A DNA stretch of 64,000 nucleotides from Alkalihalobacterium sp048323755 (GTDB lineage Bacteria; Bacillota; Bacilli; Bacillales; Bacillaceae_F). Below, piece after piece: positions 26,474 through 34,597 of the stretch. Under the pieces are notes generated by a model. The model was not told the origin of the DNA and ran no database searches. It saw only the letters and a program-made list of their open reading frames with translations. The stretch's first letter is position 1; every line of letters begins with the position of its first letter. The DNA is taken from the NCBI RefSeq assembly GCF_048323755.1, contig NZ_JBLWFS010000016.1, positions 1 to 64,000 on the forward strand, in the 5' to 3' direction. The translations under genes and the position numbers were made by a program.

Positions 26474-26665
26474 ATGTCTTATTTATTTACTATAATAATA
26501 CCAAGTTTATTATTTTGGTGGCTCTTCTTTTTAGTTCTAGCAAGAATTATGAGTAAAAGTACAACAAACAGTTGGAAGAAAGATTTATTACTGTCATTTA
26601 TTCAATCTGGACTTCTAATCGCACTACTTCCGCTATTTTCTTATTTTATAGATTTTATTAAGTAG
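26474..26665 (+). CDS. small membrane protein
   Basis: This encodes 63 residues with two hydrophobic segments separated by a basic loop (MSKSTTNSWKKD). The ATG at 26474 sits five bases after an AGGTGA site, so it is preferred to the ATG at 26459. The family is not recognised. It lies alone between the Rrf2 gene and the cobalamin riboswitch. Confidence 0.55.
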   Translation: MSYLFTIIIPSLLFWWLFFLVLARIMSKSTTNSWKKDLLLSFIQSGLLIALLPLFSYFIDFIK

Positions 26666-26787
26666 AGAAAAAAGATTAGTAGTACTCCAAACTTCTTCAA
26701 CCTGCAAGAAAAGATTGAAATATTCTAACGCTAGATATAAGATTACAACATATTGTAAATCTGCTTTAACCAACAACTGCATATTGG

Positions 26788-26956
26788 AAGTATCGGTGTC
26801 GAATACGACTTAATAGGGAATCTGGTGTAAGTCCAGAACTGTCCCCGCAACTGTAAGTGTGGATGAAATGAGATTACCACTGTATAAGTAACGCGTCAGC
26901 GGCTTATATGGGAAGGCTCAAAGTAAAAAGAAGCACAAGTCAGGAGACCTGCCTTT
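26788..26956 (+). ncRNA. cobalamin riboswitch
   Basis: The aptamer has the conserved pieces in order: GGGAATCTGGTGTAAGTCC (about 26816), ACTGTCCCCGCAACTGTAA (26838) and the B12 box AAGCACAAGTCAGGAGACC (26930). Cobalamin binding normally lowers expression of B12 or cobalt uptake and synthesis genes. A terminator at 27062-27090 follows. The next intact gene is a GNAT acetyltransferase, which is an unusual target. Confidence 0.93.
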
Positions 26957-26994
26957 AACTTCCAAAAGTTTCAATTTCTTCGGGGGGTGAGAAG

Positions 26995-27036
26995 ATGAGA
27001 CGGTACAGGCGAATTATATCTTCTTTTCCTTCATAG
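26995..27036 (+). CDS. 13-residue leader peptide after the cobalamin aptamer
   Basis: MRRYRRIISSFPS, preceded by a GGGGGGTGA ribosome binding site. It lies between the aptamer and the terminator, so it may be part of the expression platform rather than a functional peptide. CGGTAC near its start can pair with GTACCG at 27042. Confidence 0.35.
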   Translation: MRRYRRIISSFPS

Positions 27037-27061
27037 GGTTAGTACCGTTTAATTTGTAATT

Positions 27062-27090
27062 ACTCTTCCGTCATCGGGAGAGTTTTTTTA
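27062..27090 (+). terminator. expression-platform terminator of the cobalamin riboswitch
   Basis: ACTCTTCCG and CGGGAGAGT arms with T7, placed between the aptamer and the GNAT gene. Confidence 0.8.
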
Positions 27091-27156
27091 TTTTCCTATA
27101 AGTGTACCGTTTAACTTTTCGATAATACAACTTTCAAAACAAAAAGGAGCTATGTC

Positions 27157-27741
27157 ATGAGTAATAAAATACGGTTCATTTCTGATGTCCATTCTATCAA
27201 TAAATATATGAGAAACTATCCTTTTCATCCATCATTAAATCGGTTTCGAGAAGCAAAAGAACAACAAGAGGCATTACTAGCAACTCTTGAAAAAGGAAGC
27301 CAAATTTGCATTGCTATGGATAAGGAATGGATTGTGGGCTACACCTTAATACTTGATCCGGAAAAAAACGAACGTTGGAGTGTCTTACCCTACATTAAAG
27401 TACTTGGAGCAATTGAAGTTGCACCTTCCTATCGAAGCGGAGGGATCGCTAAGAAATTAATTCAGTCCATTTTTGATGATCCACAAATAGAACAATTTAT
27501 TATTCTATCAATCGAGTATGCTTGGCATTGGGATCTTCCTATGGTCGATGGAAACATTCATTTGTATAAAGCTCTATTAAAACGTTTATTACAAACACAG
27601 CAGTTCAATGAAACGGTAACGGACGATCCAGATGTCGCACAATACAAACATAATTTTATGATGGCAAGGTTTGGGAAGGGAGTATCAAGTGATCAAATCA
27701 ATCAATTTATAAGGCTTGCTAACATGAACTCCATTTACTAA
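27157..27741 (+). CDS. GNAT-family N-acetyltransferase-like protein
   Basis: A 194-residue protein with a GNAT core. The acetyl-CoA loop appears as EVAPSYRSGGIAKKLIQ (about 88-104), matching the Q/RxxGxG/A motif. It lies 70 bp after the cobalamin riboswitch terminator with an AAAGGAG site, so it would be the controlled gene. The acceptor substrate is unknown. The region after it is degenerate, so a cobalamin-related gene may have been lost from this operon. Confidence 0.75.
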   Translation: MSNKIRFISDVHSINKYMRNYPFHPSLNRFREAKEQQEALLATLEKGSQICIAMDKEWIVGYTLILDPEKNERWSVLPYIKVLGAIEVAPSYRSGGIAKKLIQSIFDDPQIEQFIILSIEYAWHWDLPMVDGNIHLYKALLKRLLQTQQFNETVTDDPDVAQYKHNFMMARFGKGVSSDQINQFIRLANMNSIY

Positions 27742-27749
27742 TTTAACAC

Positions 27750-28074
27750 GTGAAGGGTAAAAATACTGCAGGTATTGAAGCAAATGACGATAAAGCAATA
27801 GAAGAAATGAACAAATTTTTGGTTGGTAAACCACCAAATTAATTACAGGAATGCATAGTAATTCTTCCCGTATATGCGCAGAATGAAAAATTAAGGGAAA
27901 AAAAGAAATACGTCTCATTACAGGATATGCCCTGACGGATGATGGGTTGTGGAGAGAACACACGTGGTGCGTCGAGGTAGGTCGAGAGGAAAATATGATT
28001 ATCGAAACCACCATGTGAGGATTGGTTACTTCGGTTATGTCATGACGGAAGAAGGATCTACCATGTTTTTTTGA
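27750..28074 (+). pseudogene. worn gene remnants after the GNAT gene
   Basis: Two pieces of former coding sequence can be read. One ends IEEMNKFLVGKPPN then stop (to about 27842). The other reads ITGYALTDDGLWREHTWCVE from about 27920 and, after a frame change near 28010, continues as RIGYFGYVMTEEGSTMFF then stop. The frames are broken several times. I do not recognise the parent proteins. Confidence 0.55.
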
Positions 28075-28126
28075 TCTAGGAAAACTTCACAATCTTCATA
28101 ATAGAAAAAGGGTAATATAATTTAGA

Positions 28127-28160
28127 TGTGTTGGGTTTAAGTCGAAATAAACCCAACACA
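28127..28160. terminator. perfect hairpin, probable terminator
   Basis: TGTGTTGGGTTTA and TAAACCCAACACA form a 13-bp perfect stem with an eight-base loop. The flanks are A/T-rich but there is no clean T run. Confidence 0.5.
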
Positions 28161-28285
28161 TAATACTCCATACCCCCAAAACGATATCTTTCCATTTTAG
28201 AAAACTGGATTACTCATCTAAATCTAGCAAAACAACACTTTTCAACAGTAATGGTGTAATTTTTGTGACCGTATCCTTACACAGC

Positions 28286-28453
28286 TTACTTTTTCTCTAG
28301 TTCTTCCTCAAAGAAAAAAGTGGCTGGCTGTTCTTTGACCGTGTATGAATATCTTTTCATGTTCTTGACATATTGACTTTTAGAGACGGTTACTGTTTCA
28401 TCCGTTGCTTTAATTATCACTTGTTCACCATTAGTATACAGATTTTTCTTCAT
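28286..28453 (-). CDS. small hypothetical protein
   Basis: This encodes 55 residues starting MKKNLYTNGEQVIIKATDET and ending in an acidic-basic tail (FFFEEELEKK). An AGAGGGTGAT site precedes the ATG, and base composition is coding-like in a region otherwise full of remnants. It resembles a small beta-strand-rich protein. Not recognised. Confidence 0.6.
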   Translation of the reverse strand: MKKNLYTNGEQVIIKATDETVTVSKSQYVKNMKRYSYTVKEQPATFFFEEELEKK

Positions 28454-28630
28454 TATATCACCCTCTCTAGATGGATACTTCCATTATAGCTCAATTTCCA
28501 TAGGAAATATAGGGCGCGCAAGTGATATCTTTTTATAGGCTTCTTCTTATATTTTGTTGCTATTGACCTGTTTATTCTTAAAGAAAAGGGAAATATCAGT
28601 AGCTGTTCAAGAAGAAGTGCCTTAGAAATA

Positions 28631-28738
28631 CCAAGTTCGTATATCGATGGTGCTATTTATACTCTATTGCGAGAAAGAAATTCATATGCAGAAAAAATGT
28701 ATCGTCCGAAATACCTTCCCCTAACTTTAGGACTTTAA
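28631..28738 (+). pseudogene. C-terminal gene remnant
   Basis: A 35-codon open stretch (YIDGAIYTLLRERNSYAEKM and on to YLPLTLGL, stop) with no start codon or ribosome binding site. It reads like the end of a lost gene; the family is unknown. Confidence 0.35.
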
Positions 28739-28855
28739 AAGAGTGATACTTGATCATTTCGTTCCTCAAGACATTCTTTTCTTCAACGTAGTTCCCACAA
28801 TCCTGGGTTTAAAGTACAATGTTGAATAAATAATCTAAACTTACTGTACCAAATT

Positions 28856-29404
28856 TTAAAGAGGTTGATACGATTTCCCATAACATAATAAATGAGCCAT
28901 GATATACAAGATAAAAAAGATCGGGAGCGAATAGATATGTTCCCAAGTGTGTGGATAATAAAGACCTATCGAGATAAAAAAAGGTTCTGCAGCATAAGCC
29001 GCAATGAGTGCAAAAAGGGATCCTTTAATGTAAGGATTGACGTAAGGCTTTATTTGCAAAAAGACCATTGTCATAACAGGAATTAAAGACAAATCCCAAG
29101 GAATGAATGCCGGGATAAAAGGGATAACCTCATAATGATATTCCCAAAGACCTAATTGGATACCCAATGAATCTAACCAAGACGCGATGAACATCATAAA
29201 GAATCCCGCAGACAATAAACGCAATGTACTGTCTTTTTTTCTATAGATTAGCCATAAGATCCAAGGAATAATAGTAAGTGTTAGACCTAGCCACCACTGC
29301 CAAGTAAATAAAACATACTCACTCCACAATTGAATATGCTCATTGTTGATATCATGGATTTGTTTAAATAATTGAGACATTTTTTCAATACCGTTTATTT
29401 TCAT
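28856..29404 (-). CDS. CBO0543-like membrane protein
   Basis: A 182-residue protein with five or so membrane segments and the pattern WDLSLIPVMTMVFLQIKPYV plus EPFFISIGLY, which I associate with the CBO0543 family of bacilli and clostridia. Function is unknown. The start lacks a good ribosome binding site; an internal ATG (MSQLFKQ) is an alternative. Its orientation opposes its neighbours. Confidence 0.65.
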   Translation of the reverse strand: MKINGIEKMSQLFKQIHDINNEHIQLWSEYVLFTWQWWLGLTLTIIPWILWLIYRKKDSTLRLLSAGFFMMFIASWLDSLGIQLGLWEYHYEVIPFIPAFIPWDLSLIPVMTMVFLQIKPYVNPYIKGSLFALIAAYAAEPFFISIGLYYPHTWEHIYSLPIFFILYIMAHLLCYGKSYQPL

Positions 29405-29501
29405 AATGTATAGTTTACCGCAATCTAATAAAAATCATGTAAATATTAGATTGATTTGATACTCGCACTGACTCACTAAATTAAACCTAGGAGGAATTCC
29501 A

Positions 29502-29735
29502 TTGAAGATCGACCAGAACTTTATTATTCAATCATTTGAACACGCGGTTCATAGTTATCGTGAAGCGACTCACCAAGTAGGTCTGTGGGAATCAGAGAAA
29601 TATGTATTTAAAAAGTATTTTAATACAGAAGATAAAATTCTAGATATTGGCTGCGGGACAGGCCGAACTACGTTTGGATTGTACGAGCTTGGCTATAAAC
29701 ATTTAGTTGGGTTAGATTTATCACATGCTATATAG
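29502..29735 (+). pseudogene. truncated class I methyltransferase
   Basis: A 77-residue N-terminal piece with a good AGGAGG site and motif I (ILDIGCGTGRTT), stopping just after GLDLSHAI, where motif II should continue. A full protein would be about three times longer. No continuation is visible downstream, so the 3' part was deleted. Confidence 0.75.
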
Positions 29736-29997
29736 ATAAACCACCTATTAATTTAGTATTTTTTTACAATCTAACAAAACATTGACTCAAAATACGGTTA
29801 ACAAGAAGCGATTAGAAATCTAGTCGCTCTTTTTATTTCTAATAAATAAACATTTATCATAAACAAAACTAATACAAAAGTCATAAATTAATTAGTTGCA
29901 GTATAAACAGCGACCACCTACTTACATATTCTGTAAGTTGTTTGGGGATACTAGACTTTGATCGACGCTTCAAATTACATAACGAGGTATTGTACTT

Positions 29998-30453
29998 ATG
30001 AAAAAAACAGAAGCAATTATGTGGAGTATCGCTCTTCCAGGCTTTGCTCAAATGTTAAGTAAAAACTATTTGAATGGAGTTTTATTTATTTTCTTGGAAT
30101 TCCTTATAAATGTACAAGCGAATTTCAACGAAATTATTATGTTAAGCTTTCTTGGTGAAACACAAACAGCTATTGAACGAGCGGATTTCCAATGGCTTTT
30201 ATTTTATCCATGCCTTTATTTTTTTGCGATGTGGGACGCCTATAAAGATGCAGGAGGAGGAAAGGGAGAATATTCGTTTTTACCACTCGTTTTTGCCGCA
30301 TTTTTTGTGACCGTTGGAACAATGTATTCACCGAAGGTCATGATCTTCGGTGTATTGCTAGGACCTGTATGGCTACCTATTCTCTCAGTCATTCCCGGGT
30401 TATTAACAGGATACATCATCCGAAAAATAATACTTTCTGTACAGGCGGCCTAA
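29998..30453 (+). CDS. membrane protein of unknown function
   Basis: A 151-residue protein with four hydrophobic segments. It starts KKTEAIMWSIALPGFAQML, a pattern seen in small TM2-like proteins of bacilli, and has a cytosolic-type loop DAYKDAGGGKGEY. An ACGAGGT site precedes the ATG. Function is unknown. A hairpin terminator and a dispersed repeat follow directly. Confidence 0.7.
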   Translation: MKKTEAIMWSIALPGFAQMLSKNYLNGVLFIFLEFLINVQANFNEIIMLSFLGETQTAIERADFQWLLFYPCLYFFAMWDAYKDAGGGKGEYSFLPLVFAAFFVTVGTMYSPKVMIFGVLLGPVWLPILSVIPGLLTGYIIRKIILSVQAA

Positions 30454-30513
30454 AAGAATATTTTTTATAGGCCGATTTCGTAAACTTTGTAGCTTTTGGG
30501 CTGTTTTTTGAGA

Positions 30514-30565
30514 ATAAAATAGCCTTTTCGAGACAACTTCATTTGTCTAAACGGCTATTTTATTT
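30514..30565 (+). terminator. two-part hairpin terminator
   Basis: AAAATAGCC pairs with GGCTATTTT, and inside it AGACAA pairs with TTGTCT. It lies immediately before the dispersed repeat at 30572. Confidence 0.65.
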
Positions 30566-30571
30566 TCAAAC

Positions 30572-30650
30572 CTTCACGCACAACGTGAAGAGCCAAGCAT
30601 CCGCTTGGCTACGGTCCAAAGCAAGGAGCAACATTCTTTGAGAAAGACCC
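30572..30650. repeat. double-hairpin dispersed repeat, copy A
   Basis: Hairpin 1 CTTCACG/CGTGAAG, hairpin 2 AGCCAAGC/GCTTGGCT, then a tail ACGGTCCAAAGC and AGCAACATTCTTT. Copies B (42780) and C (54280) have the same order. In hairpin 2 the second pair is G-C here and A-T in the others, so pairing is kept. Confidence 0.85.
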
Positions 30651-30891
30651 TTTTAAAAACATAACCCAAAACTTCAAAACAGGTGGGAGGAAAGTGCTTA
30701 TGATTTTACTACAACTACAAGCGTTATACTTCCCATTTGTTTTTGTACATTCATACGAAAATGACTTCACCTAGGAAAAATTTATTCCAATTATAAATTA
30801 ATTATGGATTTATAAGGAAAAATCATTCATACTATAGAAATAGTAGTATAGTATTCTATTTCATACATTTATTGTAAAAAGTTGTATAAAG

Positions 30892-31047
30892 ATGGTATAT
30901 CAATTGGCATTACCTATAGGATTTATATTAATTAGCTGTTTTTCCTGGATGGTGTATCAAATTGAACGAAGTCAATCTAATAGACTATTAAAATACGTTC
31001 TTGGCGCTAGAACTAATCAACAAGAAAAAAGAGATGTATTTCATTAA
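30892..31047 (+). CDS. small single-pass membrane protein candidate
   Basis: A 51-residue frame (MVYQLALPIGFILISCFSWM onward) with one hydrophobic segment and a charged tail (RTNQQEKRDVFH). The ribosome binding site is weak, so the call is tentative. It precedes another small gene in the same direction. Confidence 0.4.
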   Translation: MVYQLALPIGFILISCFSWMVYQIERSQSNRLLKYVLGARTNQQEKRDVFH

Positions 31048-31107
31048 AAGCTCCCTTTTACTGATTGAGATAGGAAAGGGACGAGTTAAAAAAATGGAGG
31101 GGTTTCA

Positions 31108-31260
31108 ATGAGTGTCCACAAAACAGAACCAAATTATTATGACGGAAGAGATGTTTCAAAACTAAAAATTCAACTTAATGATAGCCAAACCGTTTCTAAA
31201 CCACGAACAGATACACTTCTAAAGTTTCCTGTATTTCCGAATTTAAATATGAAAAACTAA
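31108..31260 (+). CDS. small soluble hypothetical protein
   Basis: A 50-residue frame beginning MSVHKTEPNYYDGRDVSKLK with a very strong TGGAGGGG site eight bases upstream, followed by a terminator. It is too short to assign. Its strong translation signal makes it likely to be real. Confidence 0.6.
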   Translation: MSVHKTEPNYYDGRDVSKLKIQLNDSQTVSKPRTDTLLKFPVFPNLNMKN

Positions 31261-31269
31261 ATATAAAGT

Positions 31270-31308
31270 AAAAAAGGGTGATCCATACAAATTGGATCAC
31301 CCTTTTTA
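31270..31308. terminator. bidirectional terminator
   Basis: AAAAAGGGTGATCC pairs with GGATCACCCTTTTT. It serves the small gene on the left and the convergent flavoprotein on the right. Confidence 0.85.
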
Positions 31309-31318
31309 AAGCCATTAA

Positions 31319-31885
31319 TTATGATTTTAATACATCATGATCGACGTAACGCTCGCCATTTAACTCACTAACAATATTAATAGCTACAGAAGCACCATGA
31401 CCTGCTGTAATAATCGTGTGAACACTAACACCAGCTATCGTTCCAGCTGCCCAGATCCCGTCAACGTTTGTTTTGCCGTAAGCGTCGGTTTCGACAATCG
31501 TTTTAATTCTCGGCTCTGTACCGTCAACTAAATTGACACCGATCTTACTAGCTAAGTCTGTTAATGCTCCAGTTGCTAACACGACATGCTTCGCTTGAAA
31601 TTGGCCATTGTCTTCTGTTGCAATAGTAAAAACATCGTCCTCTTTAGCAATCGTCATAACCGTATCCTTCACGATTTCAGCACCTTGCTTGATCGCTTGA
31701 TTTTTTCCTAATTCAAGAAGTTCAGGTCCTTCAATCCCGTTTACACCATAGTGATTTTCAACCCAGGCACGGTTTGTCATACTTTTATCATTTTCAAAAA
31801 CGACTGTTTTCTTTCCTGCCTTTGCTGTAAAAAGGGCAGCACTAGCACCCGCTGGACCAGCTCCAATAATTGCTACTTCATACAT
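31319..31885 (-). CDS. short thioredoxin-reductase-like FAD protein
   Basis: A 188-residue flavoprotein. The FAD dinucleotide motif GAGPAGASAALF is at the start and the second FAD contact GIWAAGTIAG near the end. The NADPH domain and the redox CxxC of real thioredoxin reductases are missing, so it is about 60 per cent of TrxB length. It cannot be a classical TrxB. It lies downstream of azoR and marR and is probably a member of a quinone or electrophile response group. An ATGGAGGAA site supports the start. Confidence 0.8.
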   Translation of the reverse strand: MYEVAIIGAGPAGASAALFTAKAGKKTVVFENDKSMTNRAWVENHYGVNGIEGPELLELGKNQAIKQGAEIVKDTVMTIAKEDDVFTIATEDNGQFQAKHVVLATGALTDLASKIGVNLVDGTEPRIKTIVETDAYGKTNVDGIWAAGTIAGVSVHTIITAGHGASVAINIVSELNGERYVDHDVLKS

Positions 31886-31968
31886 ACTAATTCCTCCATA
31901 GATTCATAGTTTTTATTAAAACTAGAGTTTCAGTTTATAAAGCCTCTAGTTGTGAAACAGTAGTAACT

Positions 31969-32595
31969 TTAAAATTCCTTTGCTGCTTTTTTCGCTTTTT
32001 CAATTCCTTCAGCAATAATAGCTTCCGCTTGGTCAGGGAACTGATTGTGACCCTCTACAATAATTGTAGTTGGGTTTTGAATGCCCCAAAAACCGAGTAT
32101 ATTTTGTACATAATTGACAGCCATTTCTACTGATTGAGCAGGGCCTTCTGAGTAAATACCACCACGAGCATTCAATAGAACAACTTGTTTATCCGTAATT
32201 AAGCCAACTGGGCCATCGGCTATGTATTTAAACGTTTGCCCTGCTTGTGATAAGTAATCAAAGTACGTGTGCAGTACAGCAGGAACTGTAAAATTCCAAA
32301 GAGGGAAGGCGATCACAACTTTATCTGCTGCTAAAAATTGAGTTAAATACTTAGTAACAATTTCAGTTGCACCTTGTTCTTCAGCAGTTAGTTCCATTCC
32401 TTTTGTCAGCTTAAACATTCCGTTGATCATATTTGTATCATAATAAGGTAAGTTTTCATTAAAAAGATCTAGCTCAGTAATTTGATCCTGTGGGTGGGAT
32501 TTTCTATAACTATCAAGAAACGCTTGATAGAGCTTAACACTAACTGCCTGGTCAATTGGTCTTGAATTCGCTTTAATAAATAATACATTCGACAT
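31969..32595 (-). CDS. azoR: FMN-dependent NADH-azoreductase
   Basis: A 208-residue flavodoxin-like enzyme that uses NADH to reduce azo bonds and quinones. The FMN-binding FPLWNFTVPA and the LNARGGIYS motif are intact. It has full family length with a TTGGAGG site. It lies between a MarR gene and a flavoprotein gene on the same strand, the layout of catechol- or quinone-responsive azoR loci in bacilli. Confidence 0.92.
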   Translation of the reverse strand: MSNVLFIKANSRPIDQAVSVKLYQAFLDSYRKSHPQDQITELDLFNENLPYYDTNMINGMFKLTKGMELTAEEQGATEIVTKYLTQFLAADKVVIAFPLWNFTVPAVLHTYFDYLSQAGQTFKYIADGPVGLITDKQVVLLNARGGIYSEGPAQSVEMAVNYVQNILGFWGIQNPTTIIVEGHNQFPDQAEAIIAEGIEKAKKAAKEF

Positions 32596-32657
32596 GGTAA
32601 AACCTCCAAAGATGTGTTTAATTTAAGATGTTGGTATAGCAACTAAAGTACTATAAA

Positions 32658-32701
32658 GTTGATACAGCAACAATTTTAATGCGAGATGTTGCTGTATCAA
32701 C
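32658..32701. repeat. perfect 15-bp palindrome upstream of azoR
   Basis: GTTGATACAGCAACA and TGTTGCTGTATCAAC, separated by a 14-base loop containing TTTAATGCG. The position, 60 bp before azoR, would suit a MarR operator. However, the loop core and a half-arm copy at 54044-54057 suggest a member of the palindrome family seen at 18791. Confidence 0.65.
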
Positions 32702-32734
32702 TATTATTTATAAATATAACTGTTTTTAGCAAGA

Positions 32735-32838
32735 AAAGCGTAAGCGCCAGATCACCATGATAGGCTAAAGTCCCCTGAAGAGATCAAGAAAACAGAGGTG
32801 TTCATTTATCGTTAGGGGGCCCGGAGCTGGAGAGCATC
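32735..32838. repeat. Bacillus-type intergenic repeat remnant
   Basis: GAAAAGCGTAAGCGCC at the left and GGGGGCCCGGAGCTGGAGAG at the right resemble the ends of a common non-coding repeat of bacilli (AAGCGGAAGCGCC to GGAGCTGGA). It lies between azoR and marR, directly before the marR stop. Confidence 0.45.
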
Positions 32839-33276
32839 TCATTTATAAAAACAGTCTACATTTTTACTCATTTTAGTAAGTGTCTTTTCTAATTGTTCTA
32901 ATTCTTCTTTTGAAATATCTTTAACAACTACATCATTAAACTCTTCTGTAATTGGAACAACTTTTTCACCCAAATCCTTACCTTCAGTTGTTAAAAATAA
33001 CTTCACAGAACGACGGTCATCATTACAATTCACTCTAGAAATGAAACCTTTTTTTTCAAGGTTTGAAGCCATTCGCGCGATGTTTGTTTTATCTTTATTT
33101 AGTTTTTGAGAAATTTGATTTTGTGTTAAACCGTCTTGTTCCCAGAGGAGCATCATGACTAAATTTTGCTCAGGAGCTAAGTTAAAAGCTTCTAGTTTAG
33201 CTTTAATATAACTCGTTAAGTGTAAGTCAGTTTGATGAATTTTAATACTAATGTAGTCATGCAAAGATAGTTTCAA
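32839..33276 (-). CDS. MarR-family regulator
   Basis: A 145-residue winged-helix regulator: LTQNQISQKLNKDKTNIARM recognition region and the DDRRSVKLFLT wing. The start is TTG, nine bases after a GTGAGGT site. A Cys (about position 98, NCNDD) precedes the wing, and another Cys lies near the C-terminus (DCFYK), so thiol sensing is possible. It probably represses the azoR-flavoprotein genes downstream. Confidence 0.88.
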   Translation of the reverse strand: MKLSLHDYISIKIHQTDLHLTSYIKAKLEAFNLAPEQNLVMMLLWEQDGLTQNQISQKLNKDKTNIARMASNLEKKGFISRVNCNDDRRSVKLFLTTEGKDLGEKVVPITEEFNDVVVKDISKEELEQLEKTLTKMSKNVDCFYK

Positions 33277-33478
33277 AAGAATTACCTCACTATTTATTTT
33301 AGTTGCTATACATACTATTTATAGTTTCAAATTATAAAGAAGTGGAGAGACGATGTCAAATTCTTTGCTTTTTTTATTGGTTAGGAAATTTACCTAATTT
33401 TAGGTATTAGCCCGCTCGCTTTTCTAGGTATTTGCATACAAAGGAAGAGAAGTAAATTAAAAAAGGATGGTTTTTTTC

Positions 33479-33997
33479 ATGGAGAGAAATTGTAACTGTA
33501 AAAATAAAGGTATGACAAAACCAGCAGGATTAGAAAATATGATGCCACATATGCACGGTCATGAAATGATGGGGCAGCCAGGAATGACAATGCCATTAAT
33601 GGATCAACACCACATGCAGCCTATGATGCCACATGCTCACCATCAACAGATGATGATGCCATCATGTCAAGGAATGCCGCACACGATGACACCGTGCCAA
33701 ACGATGCCAGCTCACCACCAGCACGGTATGATGCCTCACGCACAACATCAACACGCGATGATGCCGCATATGATGCCTCATGCACAACACCAGCAGGCGA
33801 TGATGCCGCATATGATGCCTCACTCACAACACCAGCAGGCGATGATGCCATCTCATATGATGCCTCATGCACAACATCAGGCCATGATGCCGCAAATGAT
33901 GGACGATCAATTTATGGAAGGTCCGATGACGCACCCATTTCCATCAGGTGATGTGTATGAAACACAATTTCAGCAATTCCCATTTCGTAAACAATAA
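33479..33997 (+). CDS. Met/His/Gln-rich repeat protein, CotD-like coat candidate
   Basis: A 172-residue low-complexity protein. After a Cys-rich start (MERNCNCKNKG) it consists of imperfect 13-14 residue repeats around AQHQQAMMPHMMPH, and ends in a non-repetitive tail (VYETQFQQFPFRKQ). The composition and Cys start resemble spore coat protein CotD; a copper-binding role of the Met/His array is an alternative. The ATG at 33479 fits the AAAAGGAT site better than 33467. Nucleotide repeats of 39-42 bp underlie it and could vary in number between strains. Confidence 0.65.
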   Translation: MERNCNCKNKGMTKPAGLENMMPHMHGHEMMGQPGMTMPLMDQHHMQPMMPHAHHQQMMMPSCQGMPHTMTPCQTMPAHHQHGMMPHAQHQHAMMPHMMPHAQHQQAMMPHMMPHSQHQQAMMPSHMMPHAQHQAMMPQMMDDQFMEGPMTHPFPSGDVYETQFQQFPFRKQ

Positions 33998-34080
33998 TTG
34001 AATTTAGCGAGTATTCTTGTTAAGTCCGATTCAGTACAGCCGTCTTAATATGAATTTGTCATTTAAGTAAAAATTATGCA

Positions 34081-34130
34081 ACAAAAGACTCATTCAAGCC
34101 TTTCTATGGCTGAATGAGTCTTTTGTTATT
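34081..34130 (+). terminator. terminator after the Met/His-rich gene
   Basis: ACAAAAGACTCATTCA and TGAATGAGTCTTTTGT form a 16-bp perfect stem. Confidence 0.8.
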
Positions 34131-34199
34131 AATGAAGTGTAATATCAATGATACAAATTATGGAGTTCGTGTAATATTGTAAAAGGAGGCGAACGTAAA

Positions 34200-34421
34200 A
34201 TGCAAGGAATTTTCAAAAGAGCATTATGGTCAGGCACGCCAATCGAGATGATTTACCTTTCCAAAAAGAAAATCATTACCCAACGAATTTTAACCATTAA
34301 GAAGTTTGATCAAGAACGAGTTCTTGGAATTTGTCATCATAGCAACCAAATATGAATGTTCAATCTCGAAAATATCTTGTCAGTTGCAGAACGCCCTGAT
34401 GAAAAGAAAAGGTATGGGTGA
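34200..34421 (+). pseudogene. small WYL-like protein interrupted by an in-frame TGA
   Basis: From an ATG with a strong AAAGGAGGC site the frame reads MQGIFKRALWSGTPIEMIYL to HHSNQI, then TGA at 34353, then continues in the same frame as MFNLENILSVAERPDEKKRY to a stop at 34419. The expected residue at the TGA is Arg (CGA to TGA is one change). Small single-domain WYL-like proteins of bacilli have this length. It is probably a recent nonsense pseudogene. Confidence 0.6.
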
Positions 34422-34597
34422 TTGCTTAATAACCTCCACATATCAAAACAGGTACATCATAGAAACTTAAAGGGATGTAATTCATTTTCTAATAAATTTG
34501 TGCCAGCCATGGATGAGAGTAAACGATTTAAGACATAATTATGATAAAAAACCGTCGTATCCTATTCTGCAGGACAAAAATGAAGGAGTTATTTCGT

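Noticed and set aside
33621..33951. Frames in other phases of the Met/His repeat gene (both strands)
   Set aside because: They are shadows of the trinucleotide-like repeats; no ribosome binding sites.
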